Source: Carallia brachiata (Eukaryota > Streptophyta > Magnoliopsida > Malpighiales > Rhizophoraceae). Taken from it: a stretch of DNA of 64,000 nucleotides. Of this stretch, positions 1-13,309 are shown piece after piece. Both the position numbers and the translations under genes were made by a program. The DNA lies in the NCBI GenBank assembly GCA_021464245.1, contig JADCRB010000030.1, positions 3,550,213 to 3,614,212 on the forward strand. The letters run 5' to 3'. Below the pieces are notes generated by a model that was given only the letters and a program-made list of their open reading frames with translations, ran no database searches and was not told the DNA's origin. Every line of letters starts with the position of its first letter. Within the stretch, counting starts at the first letter, position 1.

Positions 1-729
1 CCATCAACCATCAATATCTGTCACGCACACAAACTTAGTTCAGGCCAATCTTCTTTCAGTAATTTGCAAGCAAACTGATAATCACGCTGTCTAGTCTAGT
101 CTATGACATGGAGATAGCAACACGAGAGAAAATGTGTTGTGACAAAATTTAGCAGTAAAATAAACATGGTCAAATGATAGATGTCAAATTTACCTGTGGG
201 TAGGAAGCATTATTACTTGTTTTCATCTTTTCAAGGAGCTCTAGAAGTATTGGAGCCTAAAATAGGAGAACAGCAAAATGATGCTTCAAAAACCACATGG
301 CACTATGCAACAATTTACATCAGAACAGTTACATCAATCGTTAGCGAATACTTACTGACATCAGCAAAAATAAAATCACAAAAGAGATGTTCCAAATGTA
401 AATCGCTAATAGAGAGAAGAGAGAGGAGAGAGAGAGGAGAAACTAGGAACCTCTCGGAAGGCAAGGAATCCGGCAACATAAGGTACACGAAGCCTGACAT
501 GAGCAAAATCTTCGTACATAACTTGGAGTGTATGAAAATTCAATACAACAAGAGTGGCACAAGCAATACTCGAGTCTTCCTTCAAAAAGCTCACATCAAC
601 TCCACCCACATATTTCAAAGGCCTTCCACCCTTTTCACGTAGAGCCATGGATGCAGCATTTGATGTGGGCAGTGTCCATGGGAAATCATCCTTTGTAATC
701 AACCTCTGCTTAAGCAAATACTGAATCCT
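1..729 (-). CDS. Endonuclease V family protein, 5' part, truncated by the window edge
   Basis: Endonuclease V nicks DNA or RNA next to deaminated bases (inosine) and belongs to nucleic-acid repair and metabolism. Three exons can be joined on the minus strand: 729-451, 256-194 and 17-1. All start after AG acceptors; the donors are GT, although the one after 451 (GTTCCT) is weak. The joined reading contains the family signature KYVGGVDVSF, whose Asp is a likely metal-binding catalytic residue. It continues through RLRVPYVAGFLAFRE, APILLELLEKMK and ILMVDG, the expected order for plant endonuclease V. The rest, with the remaining catalytic acids, lies left of position 1. The first in-frame codon of exon 729-451 is split, so at least one upstream exon exists. 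A 20-nt candidate sits at 2379-2398, which would put the Copia gag ORF inside intron 1. The family is certain; the start is not. Confidence 0.85.
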
Positions 730-818
730 ACAGAAACATCCGTACAAATGGGGGCATTAGACTAAGAAACATCACAATAAATCCACACCGCATAAACAAC
801 ATTTGCTATCACGATCAT

Positions 819-1613
819 TCAACTACCAAACATTTCACAATTGAATTTCAAGTAAAATTTCAAACTTTTTTGTTGCGCAGCGTAGTACCCTTTCCACTTT
901 TCTGTGGTTGCTGTTGGCGAGTGTGTCATCCGGTCACGATCTTCCCAAGGATTCCAATTCCCATCACGGCAAGTATCAACTGTGTGGTTTTCTCCCCCAC
1001 AAAGAGTACACCTGCGACCAGGACCACCTCTCCCACGTCCTCTGCCACCATCATCAGATCCTCTACCAGTTCCACGATTAACAGGGCCTCTACCTCCATC
1101 AACTCCTCCTCTAGCGCCACGTCCACGGTGGTTGCCGCCATAACCACCTCTGGCGGTAGCAAAGCCAGAATTTTGACTCCTAATTGACACGAGAGAGAAT
1201 TCAGAAGCAATATCATCAACTTGGGCACGCAATTGTGCAGCATTATTCCCAGATGATGAATCCAGTAGTGAAGAATACATCTCCTTAACCTTCCTCCAGA
1301 CCTGCTTGGCTGTAGCCAAGTGCATAACATAGGAACTCACGGCGGTTTCCATACTGTTCCACAGCCACAACATGACCAAGCAATCATTGGACTGCCAGTC
1401 CTTGAAAGCTTTACTATTAGGATTACCATGAGGAGGGTCCGACAGGATGAAGTTCGACATGTTCCTGAATTCGAGAGCCGATCGAATGGCTTGTGCCCAG
1501 GCAGAGTAGTTGCTGCGACCCTTTAGCTTAACAGAGGTGATCTGTGTAGTGAAGGACGAATCAGAGGACGCACGGGAAGTGGGTTGTCTGGCCGAGCTGC
1601 TGCTGCTGGCCAT
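819..1613 (-). mobile_element. Copia-type retrotransposon gag ORF without pol
   Basis: An open reading frame of about 264 codons, starting at the ATG at 1613, encodes a Copia-like Gag protein. It has an N-terminal gag domain (VKLKGRSNYSAWAQAIRSAL, then DWQSNDCLVMLWLWNSME and a VWRKVKEMYSS segment). A Gly/Arg-rich RGG-like stretch follows, then one CCHC zinc knuckle, C-TLC-GGENH-TVDTC. A longer reading could start at the in-frame ATG at 1712. The segment after MYSS seems shortened relative to typical Copia Gag, suggesting an internal deletion. No protease, integrase or reverse transcriptase follows, because the endonuclease V exon begins 90 bp downstream on the same strand. I see no flanking LTRs. 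It is either a truncated relic or a solo gag-like gene in or near intron 1 of the endonuclease V gene. The frame is open but function is unknown. Confidence 0.7.
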
Positions 1614-2233
1614 GATCAGGAAAATTGCAGGAAGGAACGAATGTCTGAAGGATGGCCGGCGAGATATAGACGATCGCCCGCTGGAGAATTGGGATCGGTA
1701 CAGAGTAATCAATCAATCGCTATTCAGCTACCAAAAAAGAAGACTTTGGAATTGGAATTCGAATGAATTGGCCAGACTGAAAGTACACAGAAAGTTCACA
1801 AGCAGGCCAGCAAGTACCAAGTATAATTATAATTACTTTATATATATATACATATATATGAAAATGTTGTATGGCCAACGACTAGCAAAAAAAAATTTTG
1901 TTTTTCAAAATAAAATTTACAGATAACATTAAATACATAACATTAATTGTATGATTTGTATCTAAAGTTTAATTTTTTACTTTTAGGAAAAGGAGGACCA
2001 CGAAATGATTTCCTTTATGAAAAAAACTAGTGGCAAGAGGTTTGGTGTCTGAAAAATTTTTTAGATTATAATTGTGAGAACTCATTATATAATTACGTAG
2101 ATTATAAATATAAAAAAAAATAATAATTTTTTTGTTATACTCGTAATTTACATAGTTACATAATAAATTTAATAAATTATAATTTAAAAATTTTATTAAT
2201 AATTTTTTTTTACTAAACAGTATTCTCCCCTTT

Positions 2234-2262
2234 ATATATATATATATATATTTGAGAGGGAG
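2234..2262. repeat. (TA)n microsatellite
   Basis: A short TA dinucleotide run lies in the AT-rich DNA upstream of the gag ORF. The surrounding 1720-2640 is AT-rich with a pyrimidine-rich stretch from 2400 to 2640. It may be the promoter and leader side of the endonuclease V gene, but no further gene is visible. Confidence 0.7.
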
Positions 2263-2378
2263 AGTTGAATTGAGTAGCAGCAAAGGTGAGAAAAAAATTT
2301 ATAACAAAAAAAAAAGGAGAGAAAAAATTTAAAAAGAAAAAGTGGAAAGCCTCTCAGTCAAGTAAACTGACCGACCAC

Positions 2379-2398
2379 CTCGACGACTGCGCTGCCAT
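2379..2398 (-). other. Candidate first coding exon of the endonuclease V gene
   Basis: On the minus strand an ATG at 2398 opens a seven-codon reading, M-A-A-Q-S-S plus two bases, followed by the donor AG|GTGGTC. The phase fits the acceptor at 729, where one base completes an Arg codon before I-Q-Y-L-L-K. The 1.65-kb intron would contain the gag ORF. The protein start would be shorter than usual for the family, so this is only a candidate. Confidence 0.3.
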
Positions 2399-2643
2399 TG
2401 TGCATTGACTCGTCCTCCATTCATTCTGTCATTCATTCAGTCAGTTGGTTGGTTAATGCTCCGCCTCCGCTGCGTCCTTCCATCTTTCCCACTCTTTTCT
2501 TTTTTTGGGTTCATCCATGGTGGATGTTGTTGTTGTTGGTGTTATCAAGACCTCGTACTCTTAACCCCAAGCATGATCAATGACATGCTTTTTTCTTTTC
2601 TGTCTTTCTTTCCTTTTCTCTTCTTGTCTTTTATGACGCTTTA

Positions 2644-2896
2644 GGGTGTCATTGGATAGTGAAAATTTAAGTAAAAAGTGAATAGAAAACAAAAAAAAAT
2701 AGAAAATAGTACAATAATGATGATGTTATAATTGATAAAAAGTAATAATGAGAAAGAAAATAAATAGTAATTTATGAGAAAAAAAGTAAAAAGTAATTGT
2801 TTGGATTGATAGAAAATGAATAGAAAAGAAAATGAGTAGAAAATTTTAAATTTTTTTTTCTTTTTTCTTTCCTTTGAAAAGTTACCAAACACGGTG
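2644..2896. mobile_element. Possible MITE, TTA target duplication
   Basis: An AT-rich 253-bp segment begins GGGTGTCATTGG and ends CCAAACACGGTG, with TTA at 2641-2643 and again at 2897-2899. The ends are only partly inverted copies, so assignment to the PIF/Harbinger (Tourist) type rests mostly on the TTA duplication and the TTTGG-like termini. Confidence 0.4.
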
Positions 2897-3405
2897 TTAA
2901 ATTCCGGCCCACCCACATCATTTTTCTCTCCAATTCCCACGAAGGACACAATAAGCTTTTTTGTAATTTATAGTTTGTAGTATTAACTAAAAAAAATTTA
3001 TGATTTGTAGTTTATTTATTTTGTATTTTATTTTTTTAAATAATAATTTTTTTTGTGATCTACAGACCAATGTAATTTTGAGCAATAGACTTAACAAAAT
3101 ATTGACTAAAAGAATAAATTACCAAAATTAAGAATCATAAAAAAAACATAATTCTTTTCAAATGTAAAATACAAAACACACAAACTAACCCACATGTTTT
3201 TTAATATTGGATATTAATAAAAGCCAAAGTCTTTTTGCTCTCTCACCTATCTAATGTACACTCACCTTCCTTCCAAGTTAAGTTTCTTATATACATACGG
3301 TGTTAATGGTAGACTAGACTTCCCCTCATGTTTTAGGCTCTTTTTTCTTTACTCTTCTTTTTTTTTTTGAAAAAAAAAGAGTTTTTTTTGTTTCTTAAAT
3401 ACTAA

Positions 3406-3710
3406 GAGTCCGTTTGTTTGTTATAAAATAATTTACATTTATACAATATTTGCAGGAAAAAATATTCACAGTGAAAATAATAATTTTCTTTTGTTACTTA
3501 TTTATAACACAGTTTGTATTTTTTTTAAAAATAACTTCAGCTCTGTAAAAGGAGAAGTTATTTTACCTAAAAATCTAAAAATTTTTCCTAAATTTTACTT
3601 ATGTAAAATATTTTTCGTAAAATAAACGCCGGAAAATCTGTAAAATTTTTTCCTATAAAATATTTTACAGGAAACAAACACACCCTAAGTTACAGGAAAC
3701 AAACACACCC
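3406..3710. mobile_element. Tourist-like MITE with duplicated right end
   Basis: The left end GAGTCCGTTTGTTTG is mirrored by the right end CAAACACACCC, with further inverted similarity around the TGTAAAATA motifs inside. TAA precedes the element (3403-3405) and follows it. The last 25 bp, ending in AAACACACCCTAAG, occur twice in tandem (ending at 3685 and 3710), so the right border is locally duplicated. Flanking 2900-3400 and 3720-4500 is AT-rich without a supported gene. Confidence 0.5.
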
Positions 3711-4506
3711 TAAGTAACAATAAACTAGTAGTATCCTTTTATTTTTGTCCCGTGAATAGCCTCTTGGCTCCTTTAATGTCTAAGAAACACAGCACCATTT
3801 TTATCGCCATCCATTTCTACTAGTACCTTAATACCCAAGGGAAGATGCTCAAGCAACACTTCACCAACAGAGCAAGAAGAACTCAGCTTCGCCAGCTAGG
3901 CCTGGCTCATTTTTCTTTTTCTTTCGGCCTTTCCCAAGTTTAAGTCTACAATCAACATACTTTGGTAGTAAAACTTATATTCAACTTTATTTTGGGATCA
4001 ATTACTATCATGAAAATAATGCCAAAGAAGTAATAACTTTGCCTCCTCCCTCCCGAGTTAGCAAATGATGTCCATTAATTAAATGACTGCAGTTCCTTCA
4101 TTCTGAATACACCTACGTTACACAAGCCGTGTTGTGTAAAAGTTTACCGAAGCTCTTGTATCTTACTAATTGCTATTTATTTAGGAAGCAACTCAAATTT
4201 AGTAACAGAAAACATGCCCGCATACAGTAACAGTAGGCAAAAGAAAAGCAAACAAAGATCCAACACATAATCAAAATACCCAGCACGCACAGGTGAGCTA
4301 TACAACCGGCAGTAGTCCCAACATTGAATGAAAAGCTTCCAACCTATGAAACCCAACACATAAAAAGAACCGTTTTCTTTTTCTGTTCTTGGATCAAGAC
4401 ATAGTGATGATAGAGGAATGAAAGATGCAAGTCATCTTCGTATCCATTGCCCCTAAAATCTGAAGCTTTCTTACTATCTTCCGCCTGTCTCCCATCCCGA
4501 CTCTTC

Positions 4507-8141
<3,635 letters not shown>

Positions 8142-8220
8142 CACGTCCGGTGAGTGAGCGATGGGAAGAAAGGAAGAAACGAGTGTTCGGTTGAGTGAGA
8201 TAAATTTTTAGGGTGTTAAG

Positions 8221-8231
8221 AGGGTTTAGGG
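8221..8231 (-). promoter_or_regulatory. Telo-box-like motif upstream of the MORF gene
   Basis: On the minus strand the sequence reads CCCTAAACCCT about 80 bp upstream of the MORF ATG. Telo boxes (AAACCCTAA-type) are common in promoters of plant genes for translation, ribosome and organelle biogenesis. The assignment rests on motif and position only. Confidence 0.4.
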
Positions 8232-8384
8232 CTTTCTATTTCAAGTTTCTTTTGTTTTTATAATTAGTGGTTAAAAATTTAGTATTTTAAAATATAATAA
8301 GTTTCTCATATGTTTGGATTTAAGAATTGGATAAATAAATGAAATTTAGATAAGTTAGAATTATTTAAAAAAAATTAATGTCTA

Positions 8385-8564
8385 TTAATTTAAATAGTGA
8401 GGAATTTAATTTTCTTTAAATAAAATTTTTAGTTCGAGTCTTATATATGAAGAAAATAGACGTTAGGAGAAATTTGTCTCCTTTAATGAATCTACCCAAT
8501 TAAAACTAAATTAGTTAAAGTCTAATAAATTTCTGAATATTAAGATTTGAGACAAAAAAAAAAA
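8385..8564 (+). mobile_element. Diverged tRNA-derived SINE
   Basis: A B-box-like AGTTCGAGTCT (8431-8441) is followed by a body resembling a widespread plant SINE tail (CCTTTAATGAATCTACCC, then ACTAAATTAGTTAAAGTC, then GAGAC) and ends in an A-run at 8554-8564. The A box is poorly preserved. The family resemblance is from memory of the sequence type. Confidence 0.5.
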
Positions 8565-9789
8565 TATTTAAAAAAATAATAAAAAGTAAATTTATTATTT
8601 TTTAACATAAAAATTCACTGGATTAAGATCGTTGGAATCTGACCCGACAAAAAGACATCGGATGCGCAAGATATTACAATACATGCTCTAAAGACCATAA
8701 TAGCCTTATCTTTTCTCATAAATTACATTTGTGCCATTATAAAAATATTCACACTCTAACTCATGATAGACTCTTTTTCTCTCCAATTTATTTTATTGAA
8801 TTTTTTCTCTAATTCTATTAGCTTAACTTTTTTGCCATTATTTAAAGACTCTTTTCTTGTCTAAATAAATTAAAATTAAAATTTTAAGATTAAAACTGTA
8901 TCAGACAATAAATAAATAATTTTATAATTGAAGAATATTTATTTGATGTTATTCTTCGTTTTGGTGCTGAAAATATTATTGGAATGAAATTTGACTACAT
9001 GCTAATGAAAGCAATGATGATGTATCCTATTATAATTATGTATATATATGTTTTAATTTGGAAATATATAAACTTCTCCATGGTTGTATTTTAATTTTGC
9101 ATTATACTACTTTTTTTTCTCGTGATTTTTTTGAGTATTTTTTTCTTTATATTTTAAACTAAAAATTTATTTTCTAAAAAATAATTCTTTAACGCCAGTT
9201 TAACTGATTGAACTAATTCAACCTTTAACTATTAATTTTTTTAATTTAATAGTCGGTTTAGTTGTGACAACTTTGAATCTAAACGCGTACTCAAAAATAA
9301 TATTTCCATCCCAAGTTAGCTGTAGTCTAATATACAATAATTCGGCCGCATTATTGTAGTAATCTCTACTGTTTCCATGAAGCCAATTAACCACTCATAT
9401 GATTCATCTCTAAACATACCGCCATTGCCACCAAGTCCCAGATAACCACTGCAAATAGTTGCAAAACTCCTTGTTTTTGTAGGTAACAGTTAAGCTTAAC
9501 GCTGCAAATGACCTCTTATAAGCTTTTTTTTTTTCTTTTTTGTGAATTTAAGTTGGAAGTAATTTTAATTAAATGGTGCATGCCCTCTTCCTTCCTTGGA
9601 CTATAACTTCAATGCCAAAGAAGAAAAACATAAGTTTATTTCTTCTACTTTTTTCTTTTTTGGTGCAAAATAAGATTATTTCTTCTAGAAACTTTAATAA
9701 AAAAAAAGTATTGAGAAATTGTTTTTTATTTTTATTTTTTTGGCTACAATAGAAGGCATGGCGTAATGGATTGAAGGGAACTTTAAAAA
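8565..9789. other. AT-rich intergenic DNA, no gene seen
   Basis: The stretch is dominated by poly-A/T runs and short decayed open frames. No coding similarity, RNA gene or clear repeat border was recognised. Confidence 0.6.
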
Positions 9790-10296
9790 AAAGCTACATA
9801 TGGCTAGGAAACCCCATCATGTCTTGCTTCAGGAAAAGAATAACATCCACTAATGATTCATGATAAATATGCAATTCCCATGAAAGTGTAAAGGCGTAGT
9901 TTGTCATCCGATTTGCCGCACTATTGCCTTCTTTATACACATAAGATAATTTAGCTACCCAATCCTTATGAAGCAAATCATTGCGACTCTTAGATCAAAT
10001 TAAACTGGGGATGAGTTGAAGGCACACCTTTTTGAAATGGTAGCCCAAACAAATTGTGAGTACACCTCAACCTACACATTTTGGAACCTATAATGTCAAG
10101 CCACATCAAGTCCTGAAAGCACACCCCATAACTCTGCCAAAAAAGAGGAGCACGCCCTAATAACGTGGGAGAAACTTGCTAGTCATTTGCCTGTTAGGTC
10201 TGAAATAACTCTTCCCGGGCATGCTATCCTAGTATTTCCCTTGGATGTTCCATCTATGTTTCTCTTCACATAATCCCCAGCTGGTGGCTGCCAACC
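9790..10296 (-). pseudogene. Decayed LINE-type RNase H domain
   Basis: On the minus strand the DNA translates, with in-frame stops and at least one frame change, to a plant non-LTR-type RNase H region. A start around WQPPAGDYVKRNIDGTSKGN is followed by GRVISDLTGK, then a CSSFLAELWGVLSGLD segment. After a shift it reads LLHKDWVAKLSYVYKEGNS, A-A-N-R-M. These correspond to the DG.SKGN, AELWAL and VYREGN.AAD signatures of the RVT_3/RNase H family. Three of the stops (TGA or TAG) fall where Trp is expected, typical of neutral decay. No reverse transcriptase remains upstream. Confidence 0.75.
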
Positions 10297-10728
10297 ATTT
10301 AGTCTAACCATTTAGTCCCCCACTGTGTTTAAGAAATTTTTTTTTTTGGTCTTGAAAGAAATTGTTTTCTTGATTGGAATTCCTTTTCCATTTTCTTGAT
10401 TACTAGGGATTGGGCTACGAAGCCCAAGTCAGTTGGGTCCTAACACTCATTGATGAAACCTTTTTTCATTTAACAACGATAAGTAAAGCCTATAGATCCT
10501 TTTTTTTCCCCAATGACATAACATGTGTATATAAAAAAATAAAATTTTGCTAATTAATTTGATCCAAATTATAATGTTTGATGATACATACATATTTTCC
10601 CATAAAAAATGTGTAATTTGAAAGGACAAGATTGCCCACAAAATTAATCAAAATTACCATTTCTGGCATCCTTATAGAGTGTTAATTAATATTTAAATCA
10701 CAACTAGTCTTTTTTGAGAAAAGATTTA

Positions 10729-11283
10729 GGGGTGTGATAAGTTTTTAAGTAAGTGTATTTATATTTTATTTTTAAAAGGTAGAGGGATAAGTGTTTAGTA
10801 AATTTTTTTACACTATTTTTTAATTTTGCTCATTTCATTATACAACTCCTGACAGTAGCCAATGGAAAAGTAGTTCAAGACTACTTTTTGTTATCTTTTG
10901 ATCTACATTTTACTTTTTAACATTAATGATAATTTATATGAACTAAATTACCCTTAAATAATATTTATATATTTTTTATTATTTTTTTACTTATCATATA
11001 AATTAGATATGTTAGTCTATTTTATTAATATTTATGTAAACACAATATTTTCTTCTTTCAAATATTTTTAAATAATATTTAATTCACTTCAATATTTTTT
11101 AATAATGACACTTATAAAAAAATCTCAAACATTATATTTTTTATCATATAGTAAAAATTAATATTTTTTTTAAAAAGTAAAAAATTAAGTGAAAAAATTT
11201 TCAATATTATTTAAAGAATAAAAAATTATAAAATATAAAAATAAAAATTTCAATATGATATATCTACATAAATTAAATGTACG
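10729..11283. mobile_element. Truncated Tourist-like MITE, same family as 61841-62509
   Basis: After TTA (10726-10728) the segment begins GGGGTGTGATAAG. It runs collinear with the intact element at 61841-62509, sharing for example AATAATTTATATG(A/G)ACTAAATTAC and GACACTTATAAAAAAAT. Similarity ends near 11283 without the right terminus, so the copy is truncated. Confidence 0.65.
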
Positions 11284-12611
11284 CATGTTAGTTTGGGGCA
11301 GTTTGTTGTTTATATTCAAATCAAACCGTTGATAACAGTTTGAAAAATTTTAAAACCACAATTAAACCAACATAATAGTGAAACCATCCAAACCGTTATT
11401 AGTCGTTGCAGATTAGCTTGATTGATTTAGTAGTTTAAACCATAATTTTGAGAATTTTTTTTGGTTATTTTTCTTCATATTTCTTGCCTTTCTATTTTTC
11501 TTGTTCTATAATTGAGTTTTAAAATGATGATAATAAAAACTGAGAATGGAAAGTTTGAAAATAACGATAACTTGATGACGCTTTCAAAATTGCTTAAAAA
11601 AACACTAAAACTTTTGCAAGTTAGTGAAGACACACAAAAAGACAAACTATTGCCCCATATGCACACATTAAGCCTGGAAAATCAAATCCATAAACATCTA
11701 TACAAATTGTGCTCAAAGAGGTATGTACAAGACTTCAACTAATCAAATCTCATAAGAACCCACCTAAATAGTTCATAAGAATGTCAAGTAATACACAACA
11801 ATGAGTTATATAGATCACTCTCCTTGAAATGCCTTTTATTTCAAATAAAAGTCTGTACCAAACAAATGAGAAGATATAAAGCTTTAAGATAAACTGACAT
11901 TTTAACAATATATTTGAATGAACAATTACGAAAATCAAGCATCTCAAACACCTAAATGTTGAAATCAATATAATTCACCAGTGCAAATTATATATAATTA
12001 TGCATATAATTGAAACCAAGATGGTTAGAATCTTCGAGATACATTATATGCATGAAAGTTCAAAGTTAAAGAGCTAACAAGAGAAAGAAATATATGGAGA
12101 TGATTATTTCATTCAAGCTCCTAGCTATCATATGTGGTCCATTATTTCTCCAAAAAAAAAAAAAAAAAGAGGCTTTAATAACTTATGGTGGTCTATTTGG
12201 TTTTAGGTTTTTGTATTTCTAAAACCGCAACCAAACCATAAAGAGCGGTTTACCAAAGTTACAAACTATAACTAATCTATTTTTGGCTGTTTTTTCGATT
12301 TTGGTTTGGTTTTAATCGAATTGGTCGGATTGAGCGGATTAGATGATTTTTTGTACGTCTCTAACAGGAAATATGAATCAGCAATCAATAGTAATAATCA
12401 ACAACAGTAATCAGTAATAGTAACATCCAACAGGTAACCTAAACATGCCTTACAACCACTGTTATTAGATCTAAATCTGGATATATATGTATGCCATATT
12501 TTCTTTATAGTTTATATAATTTTATAATTCCACGTAAATGTAAATATTTGGCTTAAAATTGCAAGAACAATACTTATTTATTTGATATTTCTCTATAAGT
12601 TCATTGTTTTA
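11284..12611. other. Intergenic DNA with AAACCG/CGGTTT-rich stretches
   Basis: At 11290-11450 and 12190-12365 there are clusters of AAACC and GGTTT motifs in roughly opposite orientation (for example CAAACCGTT against GAGCGGTTTACC). They may be the two ends of an old element. The middle has only short chance open frames. No gene is supported. Confidence 0.35.
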
Positions 12612-12970
12612 CAGCATGTTTTGGCAAGTCCATGAGAAAAGAATTAAAAAAAAGATATCTAGAAATTGAGGTATGATTTTTTATTTGGCAATAAATGAGA
12701 AAATAAACAGAAATTGTGTGAGAAAAGCAGCTAAACACCAATTGAAAAAAAAAAAAAAACATAATGATCAAAATAACATCCACTTATATTTGCAAGGATA
12801 TTTTTATAATTTTAACTTACTATTCAATCTTTTTTTGGGATTGTTTTTGTCATTTTGTCTTTATACTTTTCTTTTTTATTTTTTTCTCATATAATCTAAA
12901 TACAAAATTTTACTTTCTCGTTAGTTTTTTACGAATTTCTTTGTCACTAAAATATTACAATCCAAACAGA
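12612..12970. mobile_element. Possible Tourist-like MITE upstream of DCAF1
   Basis: A 359-bp AT-rich segment begins CAGCATGTTTTGG and ends CCAAACAGA, with TTA before (12609-12611) and after (12971-12973). The inverted similarity covers only about ten bases, so this is tentative. It lies about 340 bp from the DCAF1 ATG. Confidence 0.4.
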
Positions 12971-13107
12971 TTATTAATGTGAAATTTATATTGAGTTATT
13001 GTAAATGAAAAAAATTCTGATATAAAATTTTTAAATTGAATATAAAATGAAAATTTAAAATTTTAATCCGAATTATTATTCATATTGAAAATTTTTTTCG
13101 AGCCAAA

Positions 13108-13170
13108 GATATGGGCCGAAGGGGGTAGGGTTAGCAAACAGAAGGAACCGGGTCGGGCCCTTCCGGAAGT
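13108..13170 (+). promoter_or_regulatory. DCAF1 proximal promoter motifs
   Basis: This short GC-richer island in AT-rich DNA contains GGGCCGAAGG, a telo-box-like TAGGGTTAG and CGGGCCC elements, 140-200 bp upstream of the DCAF1 ATG. GGGCC (site II-like) and telo-box motifs often co-occur in promoters of plant housekeeping genes. No start site can be fixed from sequence alone. Confidence 0.4.
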
Positions 13171-13309
13171 TTCTGCTCTATTTCTCCGCTTAATTTTTTT
13201 TTCTATTTATTTTTTCGTTTCACCTCAGAACTAGAAAAACCTCTGGGACGGAGCTAATATAACGCCACCAGCATCACCGCCATTCTCTGCGTCATAAACA
13301 GCAAACACC

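Noticed and set aside
11512..11742. 76-codon plus-strand frame between repeats
   Set aside because: Lys/Leu-rich chance frame in AT-rich DNA with no neighbours or motifs.
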